Shown here piece after piece: positions 1 to 7,529 of a DNA stretch of 33,725 nt. This DNA comes from Halobacterium bonnevillei (GTDB lineage: Archaea; Halobacteriota; Halobacteria; Halobacteriales; Halobacteriaceae). The stretch spans positions 1-33,725 of the forward strand of contig NZ_WUUU01000014.1 in NCBI RefSeq assembly GCF_009831555.1. Direction: 5' to 3'. The number at the start of each line of letters is the position of its first letter. Within the stretch, counting starts at the first letter, position 1. The notes below the pieces were generated by a model that was given only the letters and a program-made list of their open reading frames with translations, made no database searches and was not told the DNA's origin. The translations under genes and the position numbers were made by a program.

Positions 1-609
1 CGCGTCGTCGTCCGGCACCGCCGCGAGCGTCCCGCCGTCGAAGTACCGCTCGGACTTGTCCGCGACGCGCTCGACCGCGCTCGGGTCCTGGACCTTGTTG
101 TAGAGGACGCCGGCCACCCCGGTGTCGTAGGACGCCGCGTACTCCTGGACCTTCAGCGCGTCCGAGATGGCAGGAATCGTCGGGGCCACGACGAGCACCG
201 CGCGGTCGGCGAGCACCACCGGCAGCACGGCGCTCCTGCTCGCGAGCGTCGCCGGCGAGTCCAGCAAGAGAACGTCGGTGTCCGCGGCCAGGTCCGCCAC
301 GACGTCCCGGAGCCGCCCCGGGTCCGCCGCCCGGAAGTCGGCGAGACTCGTGCCACATGGCACCACCCGCATCCCGTAGCGCTCGTAGACCGCGTCCGAC
401 ACCTCGGTACTGGTGTCGGCCAGCAAGAGGTCGTGCAGCGTCACGTCGACGTCCGCGAGCCCCGCGTGGAACAGGAGATTCGCCATCCCCGTGTCCGCGT
501 CCACGACGGTGACGTCGTGGTCCTCGGCCAGCGCCATCCCGAGCGCGAGCGTGCTCGTCGTCTTCCCCGTGCCGCCCTTCCCGCTGGCGACGGCGAACGC
601 CTCAACCAT
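1..609 (-). CDS. MinD/ParA-family ATPase (3' end outside window)
   Basis: A deviant Walker A motif, GKGGTGKTT, lies at residues 10-18, followed by the VVDADTGMANLLFH block and a Walker B-like LLLDSPA near residue 116. This is the MinD/ParA/Mrp SIMIBI ATPase architecture. Such proteins dimerise on ATP and position membrane or DNA cargo. The 203 codons present cover most of the nucleotide-binding core, and the C-terminus is beyond the left edge, so a MinD-type membrane-targeting helix cannot be checked. The ATG was chosen because it overlaps the end of the upstream gene by eight bases (ATGGTTGA), which implies translational coupling. Its exact substrate or cargo cannot be told from sequence. 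Confidence 0.85.
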   Translation of the reverse strand, partial: MVEAFAVASGKGGTGKTTSTLALGMALAEDHDVTVVDADTGMANLLFHAGLADVDVTLHDLLLADTSTEVSDAVYERYGMRVVPCGTSLADFRAADPGRLRDVVADLAADTDVLLLDSPATLASRSAVLPVVLADRAVLVVAPTIPAISDALKVQEYAASYDTGVAGVLYNKVQDPSAVERVADKSERYFDGGTLAAVPDDDA

Positions 610-1258
610 CGTCGCCCTCGGCGTCGTCATCGGCGTCGACCTCCGCGTCGACCTCGGCTTCATCCCGGGCGTCCGCAGCCGAGGGAGCCGCCGCACCTGC
701 GTCGTCCACGGCCTCGTCCGCGTCGTTGCCCCGGCGATCGGCCTCCGTTCGCAGTGCAGCCGCGAACGCCTCGCGGTCGCCGGGGAGGTCAGCGAACTTC
801 GCGTCGGCGTCGCGACGCGAGTCCCGGAGGTCAGCGTCCGGTTGCCCGAGGGCGCGGTCCCGGCAGGCCGCGTAGAGGTCGGCGACCGAGCGCCGGTAGT
901 CCGCGACCCGGCGAGCGCGGTCGACCGCCGCGCGAATCGACGCTTCGTCCGTCGCCGCGCACGTCACGTCGGCGTCCGTTCCCGTCGTCCCGACGGCCAC
1001 GACGGCGGTGTCGCGAGCATTCGAACGAACTTCCTGTACGACGCCAGCAGGGTCCGCGACCGCGCCCGCGTCCACGACGACGACGTCGGGGTCGTCCCGC
1101 GCGACCGCGTCACTGACCGCTTCGGCGTCGACGGCCACGACGTCCGACCCGAGGACGTCACGAAGCGACCGTCTGCTGTCGTCCGCGACCAGGAGTGTCA
1201 CGTCTCGTGTATTCGCGCTGTCCCGGAAAATATTTTCGGAGCAGTCAATCGTAATCAT
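602..1258 (-). CDS. receiver-like protein, possibly HalX-type
   Basis: A 218-residue acidic protein. The N-terminal half looks like a degenerate response-regulator receiver: VTLLVADDS carries the acidic pair and DPDVVVVDAG has an Asp at the usual phosphoacceptor strand. A helical segment rich in Arg and Asp follows, resembling the HalX helical domain of haloarchaeal regulators, and the tail is a low-complexity acidic stretch. The ATG starting MITIDCSENIF was preferred over a longer in-frame start, because the residues upstream are Gly/Trp-rich and look non-coding. The gene overlaps the MinD-like gene downstream, so the two are probably one transcript and may act together. No catalytic domain is seen. 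Confidence 0.65.
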   Translation of the reverse strand: MITIDCSENIFRDSANTRDVTLLVADDSRRSLRDVLGSDVVAVDAEAVSDAVARDDPDVVVVDAGAVADPAGVVQEVRSNARDTAVVAVGTTGTDADVTCAATDEASIRAAVDRARRVADYRRSVADLYAACRDRALGQPDADLRDSRRDADAKFADLPGDREAFAAALRTEADRRGNDADEAVDDAGAAAPSAADARDEAEVDAEVDADDDAEGDDG

Positions 1259-1397
1259 CGATGGGGCAACCCGCCCGCCGGACCGACGTCGAACACTCGG
1301 CGACGCCCATCCCGCAGTCCCGAGCCAACACGAATCCGCCCCGAACCACCCGACCACAACTCCTTTCAACACGTCCGGCGACGTGCGAACGAATCAG

Positions 1398-3701
1398 ATG
1401 CCCTCGGTCATCCGCGTCCTCCACGTCGAAGACAATCCCGACTTCGCGTCCCTCACCGCCGAGTTCCTCGAACGCGAAGCCGACCGTCTCGACGTGTCTA
1501 CTGTGCACACGCCCGGCGACGCCCTCGACGCGCTCGCCGACCAGCGCGTGGACTGCGTCGTCAGCGACTACGACCTCCCCGAGATGGACGGGATCGAACT
1601 CCTCGAGACCATCCGCTCGGACCACCCGGACCTCCCGTTCGTGCTGTTCACGGGGAAGGGCAGCGAGGAAGTCGCCAGCGACGCCATCTCCGCGGGCGCG
1701 ACCGACTACCTCCAGAAGGGCCGCGGCGTCGACCAGTACGCCATCCTCGCGAACCGCATCCTGAACGCGGTCGGCCAGCGGGAATCCCGGACGAGTTACC
1801 GCGAGATCTTCGAGAAAGCCGCCGACGGCATCTTCCTGCACGACCCCGAGACCGGCGGGGTCAACGACGTCAATCCGCGGGCCGCCGAGATGCTGGGCTA
1901 CGACCGCGAGCAACTGCTTGAGATGGAGGTCGGCGAGTTCAGCGCGGACCGCCCGGAGTTCTCCCAGTCGGAGGCCAGGCAGCGCGTCACGGCCGCACTC
2001 GAGGACGGCCCGCTGACGTTCAAGTGGCTGTTCGAGGCCAGCGACGGCACCGAGTTCTGGGTGGAAGTCCACCTGAAGCGCGCCGTCATCAACGGCCAGG
2101 TCCAGGTCATCGCGATGACCAGGGACATCAGCGAACGCAAGCAACACGAGCGACGGCTCCGGGAGGAGCGCGACCGGCGCACGGCGCTGTTCGAGAACCG
2201 GACCGACGCCATCGCGTACATCGACTTCGAGGACGACGAGCCCGTCGTGCAAGCTGTCAACGCGTCCTTCGAGGAGACGTTCGGCCACGAGGAGGACGGC
2301 GTCGTCGGCGAGCGCATCGACGACGTGCTCGTTCCCGGCGACGCAGACGCCCCGGAAGCCGGCAACTGGGCGGCCACCGGCGACCAGCTAGACGTGGAAG
2401 TCACCCGTGAGACGACCGACGGCGAGCGCGTGTTCCGGCTGCGGACGGCGCCGATTCACCCCGGCGACACGTCCACGCATGGGTACGTCGTGTACACCGA
2501 CGTCACAGACCGCAAGGAGCGCGAACGCCGCCTCCAGGACCAAAAAGAGAAGGTCGAAGCGCTCCACGACGTCACGGCGGACATCGAAGCGAGCGGGACG
2601 CCCGAGGACGTCTACGAGCACGTCCTCGACGCCGCTGAGGACATTCTCAACTACGACCGCGGCATCGTCGACGCCGTCGAGGACGGCGAACTCGTCCCGG
2701 TCGCGGTTCCGGAGGACATCCCGCAGGAGGAGTACCACGAGTCGACGCCCGTCGACGCCGACGACAGCCTCTCCGCGCGCGCCTACCGTACGGGCGAGTC
2801 CCTCGTCGTCGACGACCTCGCGGACGTCGACGTCCAGCCCGCCGAACCGACGTACCGGTCCGCAATCACCGTCCCGATCGACGGGTACGGCATGTTCCAG
2901 GCAGTCGCCGAGGACCGCGGCGCCTTCGACGAGACGGACCTCGACCTCACCGAACTCCTCGTCAAGCACGCACGCGAGACGCTGTCACGTCTCGACCGCG
3001 AGGCCGAACTCCGGGAGTACGCCGCGGAACTCGAACGCCAGAACGAGCGCCTCGACGAGTTCGCCAGCGTCGTCAGCCACGACCTCCGCGGCCCCCTGAA
3101 CGTCGCCGACGGCCGCGTCGAACTCGCCCTCGAGGACTGTGACAGCCCCCACCTCGACGTCGCCGTGGACGCGCTCGACCGCATGGACCAGATTGTCGAG
3201 CAGACGCTCGCGCTCGCCCGGGAGGGGGAATCGGTCGGCGACACCGAACCGCTCTCGCTGGCGAGCATGGCCGAACAGTCCTGGCACGTCATCGAGACGA
3301 CCGACGCCGAACTCCGCGTCGATGACGACACCACCGTCGAAGCCGACCCGGAACGCCTCCAACACCTTCTCGAGAACCTCTTCCGGAACGCTGTCGAACA
3401 CGGTTCGACCAGCCCCCGTTCGCAAGCTTCCGAGGACGTGTCGGAGCGCGCCGGCAGCGACGTCACGGTCACGGTCGGCCCGACCGAGGACGGCTTCTAC
3501 GTCGCCGACGACGGGCCCGGCATCCCGAAGAACGAACGCGAGGACGTCTTCGAACCCGGGTACACCACGGCCGGCGACGGCACCGGGTTCGGCCTCGCAA
3601 TCGTAGCGGAGATCGTCGAGGCCCACCACGGCGAGATTGCAGTCACCGAGAGCGAGGACGGCGGCACGCGCTTCGAAATCTCGGGGTTCCGCGCGGCCTG
3701 A
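1398..3701 (+). CDS. hybrid sensor histidine kinase (REC-PAS-PAS-GAF-HisKA-HATPase)
   Basis: A 767-residue soluble kinase. An N-terminal receiver (about 1-125) has acidic residues E11/D12, phosphoacceptor D57 in SDYDLPEMDG, T85 and K107. Two PAS domains follow (about 133-250 and 256-375; each ends in an ISERK/VTDRK-like linker), then a GAF domain (about 385-535). The HisKA H-box VVSHDLRGPLN places the phosphorylated His at about residue 561. The HATPase has an N-box (N664 in LFRNAVEHG), a G1 box DDGPGIP and a G2 box GTGFGLAI. There are no membrane segments, so it should sense cytoplasmic signals. The start at MPSVIRVLHVEDN was chosen because REC domains begin this way and the extra upstream frame is not protein-like. 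No partner regulator is adjacent on this strand. The ligand is unknown. Confidence 0.92.
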   Translation: MPSVIRVLHVEDNPDFASLTAEFLEREADRLDVSTVHTPGDALDALADQRVDCVVSDYDLPEMDGIELLETIRSDHPDLPFVLFTGKGSEEVASDAISAGATDYLQKGRGVDQYAILANRILNAVGQRESRTSYREIFEKAADGIFLHDPETGGVNDVNPRAAEMLGYDREQLLEMEVGEFSADRPEFSQSEARQRVTAALEDGPLTFKWLFEASDGTEFWVEVHLKRAVINGQVQVIAMTRDISERKQHERRLREERDRRTALFENRTDAIAYIDFEDDEPVVQAVNASFEETFGHEEDGVVGERIDDVLVPGDADAPEAGNWAATGDQLDVEVTRETTDGERVFRLRTAPIHPGDTSTHGYVVYTDVTDRKERERRLQDQKEKVEALHDVTADIEASGTPEDVYEHVLDAAEDILNYDRGIVDAVEDGELVPVAVPEDIPQEEYHESTPVDADDSLSARAYRTGESLVVDDLADVDVQPAEPTYRSAITVPIDGYGMFQAVAEDRGAFDETDLDLTELLVKHARETLSRLDREAELREYAAELERQNERLDEFASVVSHDLRGPLNVADGRVELALEDCDSPHLDVAVDALDRMDQIVEQTLALAREGESVGDTEPLSLASMAEQSWHVIETTDAELRVDDDTTVEADPERLQHLLENLFRNAVEHGSTSPRSQASEDVSERAGSDVTVTVGPTEDGFYVADDGPGIPKNEREDVFEPGYTTAGDGTGFGLAIVAEIVEAHHGEIAVTESEDGGTRFEISGFRAA

Positions 3702-3841
3702 CGACGCGTGGGTTTGTTGGCGTTTCGCGCGTATCGAGGTCGCGTGAGCGCGTTCCGCCAGCGGGAGCACGACCTCGCGCCGAGTACGCTGGTGTCGGGC
3801 GTACCGACGGATATCTCACAACGTGGGAATGTTACCCGTAG

Positions 3842-3848
3842 TTTATTT
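3842..3848 (+). promoter_or_regulatory. TATA-like box of universal stress gene
   Basis: TTTATTT lies 27-30 bases before the GTG-ATG start region, the spacing expected for archaeal TATA boxes on leaderless transcripts. No Shine-Dalgarno sequence precedes the start. Confidence 0.5.
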
Positions 3849-3874
3849 CTCTCGGACTAACATGTTTAATCGTG

Positions 3875-4693
3875 ATGTACAACGTACTCATCCCGGTCGA
3901 CAGGAACGAGACTCGCGCCTTCCACCAGGCAAGATACGTTTCACGGCTCCCGAACGCCGACGAAACCGTCGAGGCGACAGTCCTCTACGTGATGCCGCCC
4001 GACACGTTCGGCGATGCCGACGACGTGGAATTCGCGGAGGTCGAGGCGGCCGTCAAGGCGGCCGACCACCTCGAAGACGCCGGCGTCACAGTGACCCGAA
4101 CCGTCGACGACGGCGGCGTCGCCGAACAGATCGCACGGACCGCGACCGAGCTGGACGCCGACGAGATCGTCGTCGGCGGACGCAAGCGCTCGGGCGTCTC
4201 GAGAGTCCTGCTCGGAAGCACCGCACAGGACGTCCTGCTCTCCGCGGACAAGCCGGTCACCATCACGGGCGAGAACGTCGTGCTCGGCGAAGGTATGCGG
4301 AAAGTCCTGGTGCCGGTCGACACGAGCGTAGAGCGGGCACGAAACCAGGCCGAATACCTGGCCAACCTCCCCGGAGCGCCCGAGTCGCTCGAAGCGACGG
4401 TCTTCTTCGTGTTCCCACACCAGGACTACAAAGGCGCGCCACCGCACGAGTTCGAGGACGTCGACGCCGCCGTCGCTGCCGCCGACTACCTGGACGACGA
4501 GGGCATCCCCGTCGAACGGGTCGCGATCGGTGGCGAGGTCGAACGGAAGATCCTCGACGCCGCGACGGAACGGGACGTCGACAGTATCGTCATGGGCGGC
4601 CGCAAGCGGTCCGGCCTCACGAGCGTGCTCCTCGGGAGCACTACGCAGGACGTCATGCTCTCCGCAGAACGTCCGGTTACGCTCACGGGGTGA
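3875..4693 (+). CDS. tandem universal stress protein (two UspA domains)
   Basis: A 272-residue protein made of two repeated UspA halves. Each half starts with a beta-strand (YNVLIPVDRNETRA; RKVLVPVDTSVERA) and ends with an ATP-binding loop of the type GGRKRSGxxxxLLGSTxQD, followed by VTITG or VTLTG. Both halves keep the G-x2-G-x9-G-S signature, so both probably bind ATP. The start could equally be the GTG three bases upstream. UspA proteins are cytoplasmic stress-response ATP-binding proteins whose targets are usually unknown. It is a single gene with its own promoter. Confidence 0.9.
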   Translation: MYNVLIPVDRNETRAFHQARYVSRLPNADETVEATVLYVMPPDTFGDADDVEFAEVEAAVKAADHLEDAGVTVTRTVDDGGVAEQIARTATELDADEIVVGGRKRSGVSRVLLGSTAQDVLLSADKPVTITGENVVLGEGMRKVLVPVDTSVERARNQAEYLANLPGAPESLEATVFFVFPHQDYKGAPPHEFEDVDAAVAAADYLDDEGIPVERVAIGGEVERKILDAATERDVDSIVMGGRKRSGLTSVLLGSTTQDVMLSAERPVTLTG

Positions 4694-5127
4694 CCGTCCC
4701 ACGGTGGCGCGGGTCCGTGCTGTCGGCCTCGTCGCTGGCCGCGCAGCGAACCCCGAGCCCGCGGTTCCCCGTCTCGAACCGCGACCAACCGGTCACCTCC
4801 TGTCGCAGCAACGGTGAAGCGAGGAGGAGGAAGAGAATCCCGGTCAGTGAACGACTTGTCTCTCCCGGGGAGCCCCTCCACAGCGAACTATTTCAGCATT
4901 CAAAGTCAAGAGAATGAATAGTATTGCGGTTGCGTCCCTGGTATTTTTCATGTGGCTGTCGGCTTTCCTCGTCGTGGTGTGACGGGGAGCCGACGTCGGT
5001 CGGTCCCGAACCGGGATAGACGGGCGCAACCCGAGTATCCATCGCGCTCCTACTTTCCGCGAGGAGTGCTTCGCCGTTCGTGGAACGGCGAAAAGAGTTA
5101 CTCTGTAGTGACCCGCAACCTTTGCCC
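4694..5127. other. intergenic stretch, 434 bp
   Basis: No protein-sized reading frame here has haloarchaeal codon structure. The only candidate gene is a 22-codon membrane peptide, listed separately. The inverted-repeat-like piece CCGTTCGTGGAACGG near 5077 could form a short hairpin before the methyltransferase gene. No tRNA-like fold was seen. Confidence 0.5.
4914..4982 (+). CDS. possible 22-aa single-pass membrane peptide
   Basis: ATG to TGA encodes 22 residues, beginning MNSIAVASLVFF and ending LSAFLVVV, almost entirely hydrophobic and long enough for one membrane span. An A/T-rich segment (AACTATTTCAG) lies about 20-27 bases upstream. Such peptides are easy to obtain by chance, so the support is the clean hydrophobic span in a stretch that is otherwise non-coding. 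Confidence 0.3.
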   Translation: MNSIAVASLVFFMWLSAFLVVV

Positions 5128-5832
5128 ATGAACCCAGTAAAGACCGCTGTTAGAAAGATCGCCACTGCGGACGTAGTCCACCAGTACATTTCGAAAGCGT
5201 ATCACGCGAAGTATCCCGGTTCTCGGCAATACTGGGAACGCCGATACGACTCGGGCGGCGACTCTGGTGCAGGCTCGTACGGAAGGTTAGCGGAGTTCAA
5301 AGCGGACGTGCTCGAAGATTTCATCGAGGAACACGACATTGAGGACGTCATCGAATTCGGCTGCGGAGACGGGGGCCAGCTCTCCGTAACTGAGTACCCC
5401 TCGTACATCGGGCTAGACGTATCTCCGACCGCGATCCAGATGTGCAAAGACGAGTTTGAGAACGATGAATCGAAGAGTTTCTTCCTCTACGACTCGAAAT
5501 CGTTCGTCGACAATCACGGTCTCTTCAGCGCCGAACTGGGGATTTCTCTAGACGTCATTTACCATCTGACCGAGGACGAGATATACCAGAACTACATGGA
5601 GCATTTGTTCTCCAGCTCCGACGAATTCGTGATAATCTACGCCGCGAATACCGCGAGCGAGTGCGTCACCGTGGACCACGTCAGAAACAGAAAATTCACT
5701 GACTGGGTGGCAACTCACGCTCCCGACTGGGAACTGACAGACGTAATCGAAAACGAGTACCCATACGATCCTTCGGACCCGGAACACACCTCGTGGGCCG
5801 ACTTCTACATCTTCGAAAATGCCACTGGATAG
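5128..5832 (+). CDS. class I SAM-dependent methyltransferase
   Basis: A 234-residue protein with a Rossmann-type SAM-binding loop, DVIEFGCGDGGQLS (motif I, about residues 72-85), an acidic strand end IGLDVSPTAIQMC (motif II) and LDVIYHLTEDEIYQNYM in the position of motif IV. The order fits small-molecule or sugar methyltransferases associated with glycan clusters, but the substrate cannot be read from sequence. The ATG at MNPVKTAVRK was preferred to the in-frame start 16 codons upstream, whose residues are not protein-like. Codon use is less GC-biased than in the kinase or stress-protein genes, consistent with an accessory gene. It is the first gene of the accessory island. Confidence 0.8.
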   Translation: MNPVKTAVRKIATADVVHQYISKAYHAKYPGSRQYWERRYDSGGDSGAGSYGRLAEFKADVLEDFIEEHDIEDVIEFGCGDGGQLSVTEYPSYIGLDVSPTAIQMCKDEFENDESKSFFLYDSKSFVDNHGLFSAELGISLDVIYHLTEDEIYQNYMEHLFSSSDEFVIIYAANTASECVTVDHVRNRKFTDWVATHAPDWELTDVIENEYPYDPSDPEHTSWADFYIFENATG

Positions 5833-5985
5833 GCGCGTTCGAAGGAACCGCTGAGAGACAACTCCGCCGACCCTCTCAACAATCCCGCGGGCCGTCTCGA
5901 CACCCACCTGACGGCTCACCTCACCGTCGCCCGCGAAGGGGAGCCGCCTTCTGAGGCTATGCCGGGTCGTGTGTACGAACCGGGT

Positions 5986-6235
5986 ATGCGAATCCGCACT
6001 GACGGCGATTACGTCCACCGCGTCGAGACCATCCAGGCCGCCACTGACGCCCTCGACGAGAACTCCAAAACTGCGACCGTGCTGGCTGCCTGCGAGCACG
6101 CCCACCATGACCGCCGCGCCAAAGCCCAACCACTGGCCATCCGGATATGACCGAGGAACTCGCCGAATTCTCAGCACCTCCGCGATGCAGCTACAGTACG
6201 AGAGAACCGCCGGCGTCGACACCCGTACTCGCTCA
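5986..6235 (+). pseudogene. frameshifted copy of the small 81-aa provirus gene
   Basis: From ATG onward the DNA closely matches the intact gene at 14298-14543: MRIRTDGDY, then HRVETIQAATDALDEN, KTATVLAACEHA and DRRAK are all readable. A one-base loss after GCACTGG-like sequence (CTGGCC-ATCC) and a second in CCGAATTCTCAGC break the frame, so the C-terminal half (MTEELAE, then ILSTSA-equivalent) is spread over different frames. The short hairpin upstream of the intact copy is also preserved here (GGTCGT-GTGT-ACGAACC). It is evidently a decayed duplicate left by an earlier, related element. Confidence 0.8.
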
Positions 6236-6415
6236 CTCCTCGATCTCCCGAAGCCGCAGCTGCACGTGCAGCACCGGCGCCGCCAGAAACCCACTGACAA
6301 GGCCGGCCAACAGCGCAATCACCCTCGAGAGAACCACCGGGAGCGCCGATAGCACTCCAAACACGACGAAAAACACCACCCACGAGCCACAAATAACGTA
6401 GAGGCGATGTTTCAC
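6233..6415 (-). CDS. small two-TM membrane protein, leaderless
   Basis: A GTG start gives 60 residues beginning MKHRLYVICGSW. Two hydrophobic segments (about 5-26 and 29-50) are followed by a charged tail ending LRLREIEE. A strong TATA-like box lies 26 bases before the GTG, exactly where a leaderless haloarchaeal promoter should be, which is the main reason for calling it real. Its 3' end abuts the decayed gene on the other strand. The family is not recognised. Small two-TM proteins are common in haloarchaeal viruses and plasmids, but no function can be assigned. Confidence 0.6.
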   Translation of the reverse strand: MKHRLYVICGSWVVFFVVFGVLSALPVVLSRVIALLAGLVSGFLAAPVLHVQLRLREIEE

Positions 6416-6436
6416 TAATGAATCAAGACAATCTAG

Positions 6437-6445
6437 TAAAATAAA
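6437..6445 (-). promoter_or_regulatory. TATA box for the 60-aa membrane protein
   Basis: On the minus strand this reads TTTATTTTA, centred 26 bases upstream of the GTG start at 6415. Confidence 0.6.
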
Positions 6446-6469
6446 GCGGTCGTCGAGATTCAGCCGCTG

Positions 6470-6672
6470 CGAAAGCGACTCACGCGCCCGAAAACGACCG
6501 ACTACGAGGGCATCGACGGAGCCGCCCTCGGATTCGCCACTCTCTACAAGTACGACGACGTCGAGATGGCGAAGGATCCTATCAGGTGGATGAGGCCGAG
6601 GCGATGCTCGGTGTAGACGGCGAGAAGTTGGTGGAGTACGTCTGGCGGAAGTACGGAGGTGACGTGCGGTGA
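6470..6672 (+). pseudogene. remnant of a gene upstream of the primase
   Basis: One frame reads DYEGIDGAALGFATLYKYDD and then VEMAKD. After a frame change near 6570 the next frame reads YQVDEAEAMLGVDGEKLVEY and VWRKYGGDVR before TGA. Both parts have natural composition and codon use, and the end overlaps the GTG of the next gene as GTGA, so this was once a translated gene coupled to the primase. Its 5' end is not identifiable. The family is unknown. Confidence 0.55.
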
Positions 6673-7478
6673 GTCGATTCGAGTTCACTTCCCAGCAGGA
6701 CAGCGAGGATAACACAGGTGGTGGTATTCCGAGTCGCCTGAAGAAACACGACCAGTGGCTCGTAACACAGGACAAGAAGCCAGTCGCTCCGTCCGAAGGG
6801 TGGCAGGAATCGGTAAATCGTCTCTCATTCACCGAGGTGCAGGACAAGGCCGAGCAACTTGGTGGAGAGGTAGCCTTCGTCTTCACTGAGAGTGCCCCCT
6901 TCGTCGGATTCGATCTCGACGATGTGAAGGAAGGCGCTGAGTTCACGGATGAGGCACTCGGTATCGTGGAACGGCTCGACTCCTGCACCGAGGTTTCGAG
7001 TTCGGGGACAGGCCTGCACGTCATCGCGGAAGGCGACCACTCGGACGACCACAAGCATCGAGGCGACTTATCGAAGGGAGGACATCTCGAACTGTACGAC
7101 GAGAGTCGATATTTCGTCCTTACAGGAGACGTGTACGACGATTTCATATCGGTCATGAGCAGGCCCAGAGTCGTCCAAGAGGTACAGTGCGCCCATCTCC
7201 CCGAACGTCCAGACTGCTCCTTCACGAGCCAGCAAGTGCCTGTAAGCGAGCAGGAGTTCGACAGAGGGGAAACGGATGCAACACCCGAGCAGGTACGGAG
7301 AATCATCCCAGCCTGCGTCAAGCACAGTGAGAGGGACGTTGACCGAGAGGGACTCCGCCTGTGTTATCTCGTCGGTCATCAACTGGAAGTACACAGGGCG
7401 TTTACCAAATACACCATCACTCGTATAACCTTCCTACATAATCCTATGACGACCGGGCGCAGTCCATCGACGAAATAA
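6669..7478 (+). pseudogene. truncated plasmid/virus-type primase (N-terminal part only)
   Basis: The reading frame starts with GTG (MSRFEF). It carries the pattern of primase-polymerase N-terminal domains of phage and plasmid replication proteins: IPSRLKKHDQWLV, a central VGFDLDDV acidic motif, SSSGTGLHVIAEG, and GGHLELYDESRYFVLTGDVY. These are the segments around the catalytic acidic and His/Arg residues of prim-pol-type enzymes. Family members continue for several hundred residues into a helicase domain. Here only 269 codons remain and the last about 25 residues look like readthrough into unrelated DNA, ending at a copy of the 29-bp repeat. It is therefore called a truncated remnant rather than a working replicase. 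Confidence 0.6.
7431..7459 (+). repeat. 29-bp dispersed repeat, copy 1
   Basis: First of three related sequences in the island, with shared core CATAATCCTATGAC then a C-rich CGGGCG tail. It lies at the broken end of the primase remnant and before the sulfatase promoter. Confidence 0.55.
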
Positions 7479-7500
7479 ACCCTTTGTGAACACCGCGTAT

Positions 7501-7508
7501 CATATAAG
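7501..7508 (+). promoter_or_regulatory. TATA box of sulfatase-family gene
   Basis: CATATAAG is centred 26 bases before the ATG at 7530. No Shine-Dalgarno sequence is present, so a leaderless transcript is likely. Confidence 0.6.
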
Positions 7509-7529
7509 CCAAAATGAACCATCTCTAAT

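Noticed and set aside
1008-1397. Possible N-terminal extension of the histidine kinase
   Set aside because: The open frame continues upstream, but it runs antisense through the receiver-like gene, and the receiver domain begins at MPSVIRVLHVEDN.
6521-6536. CCGCCCTCGGATTCG, partly like the att core, as an older attachment site
   Set aside because: Only about eight bases match exactly and they are codons of the decayed gene; too short to support a second att site.
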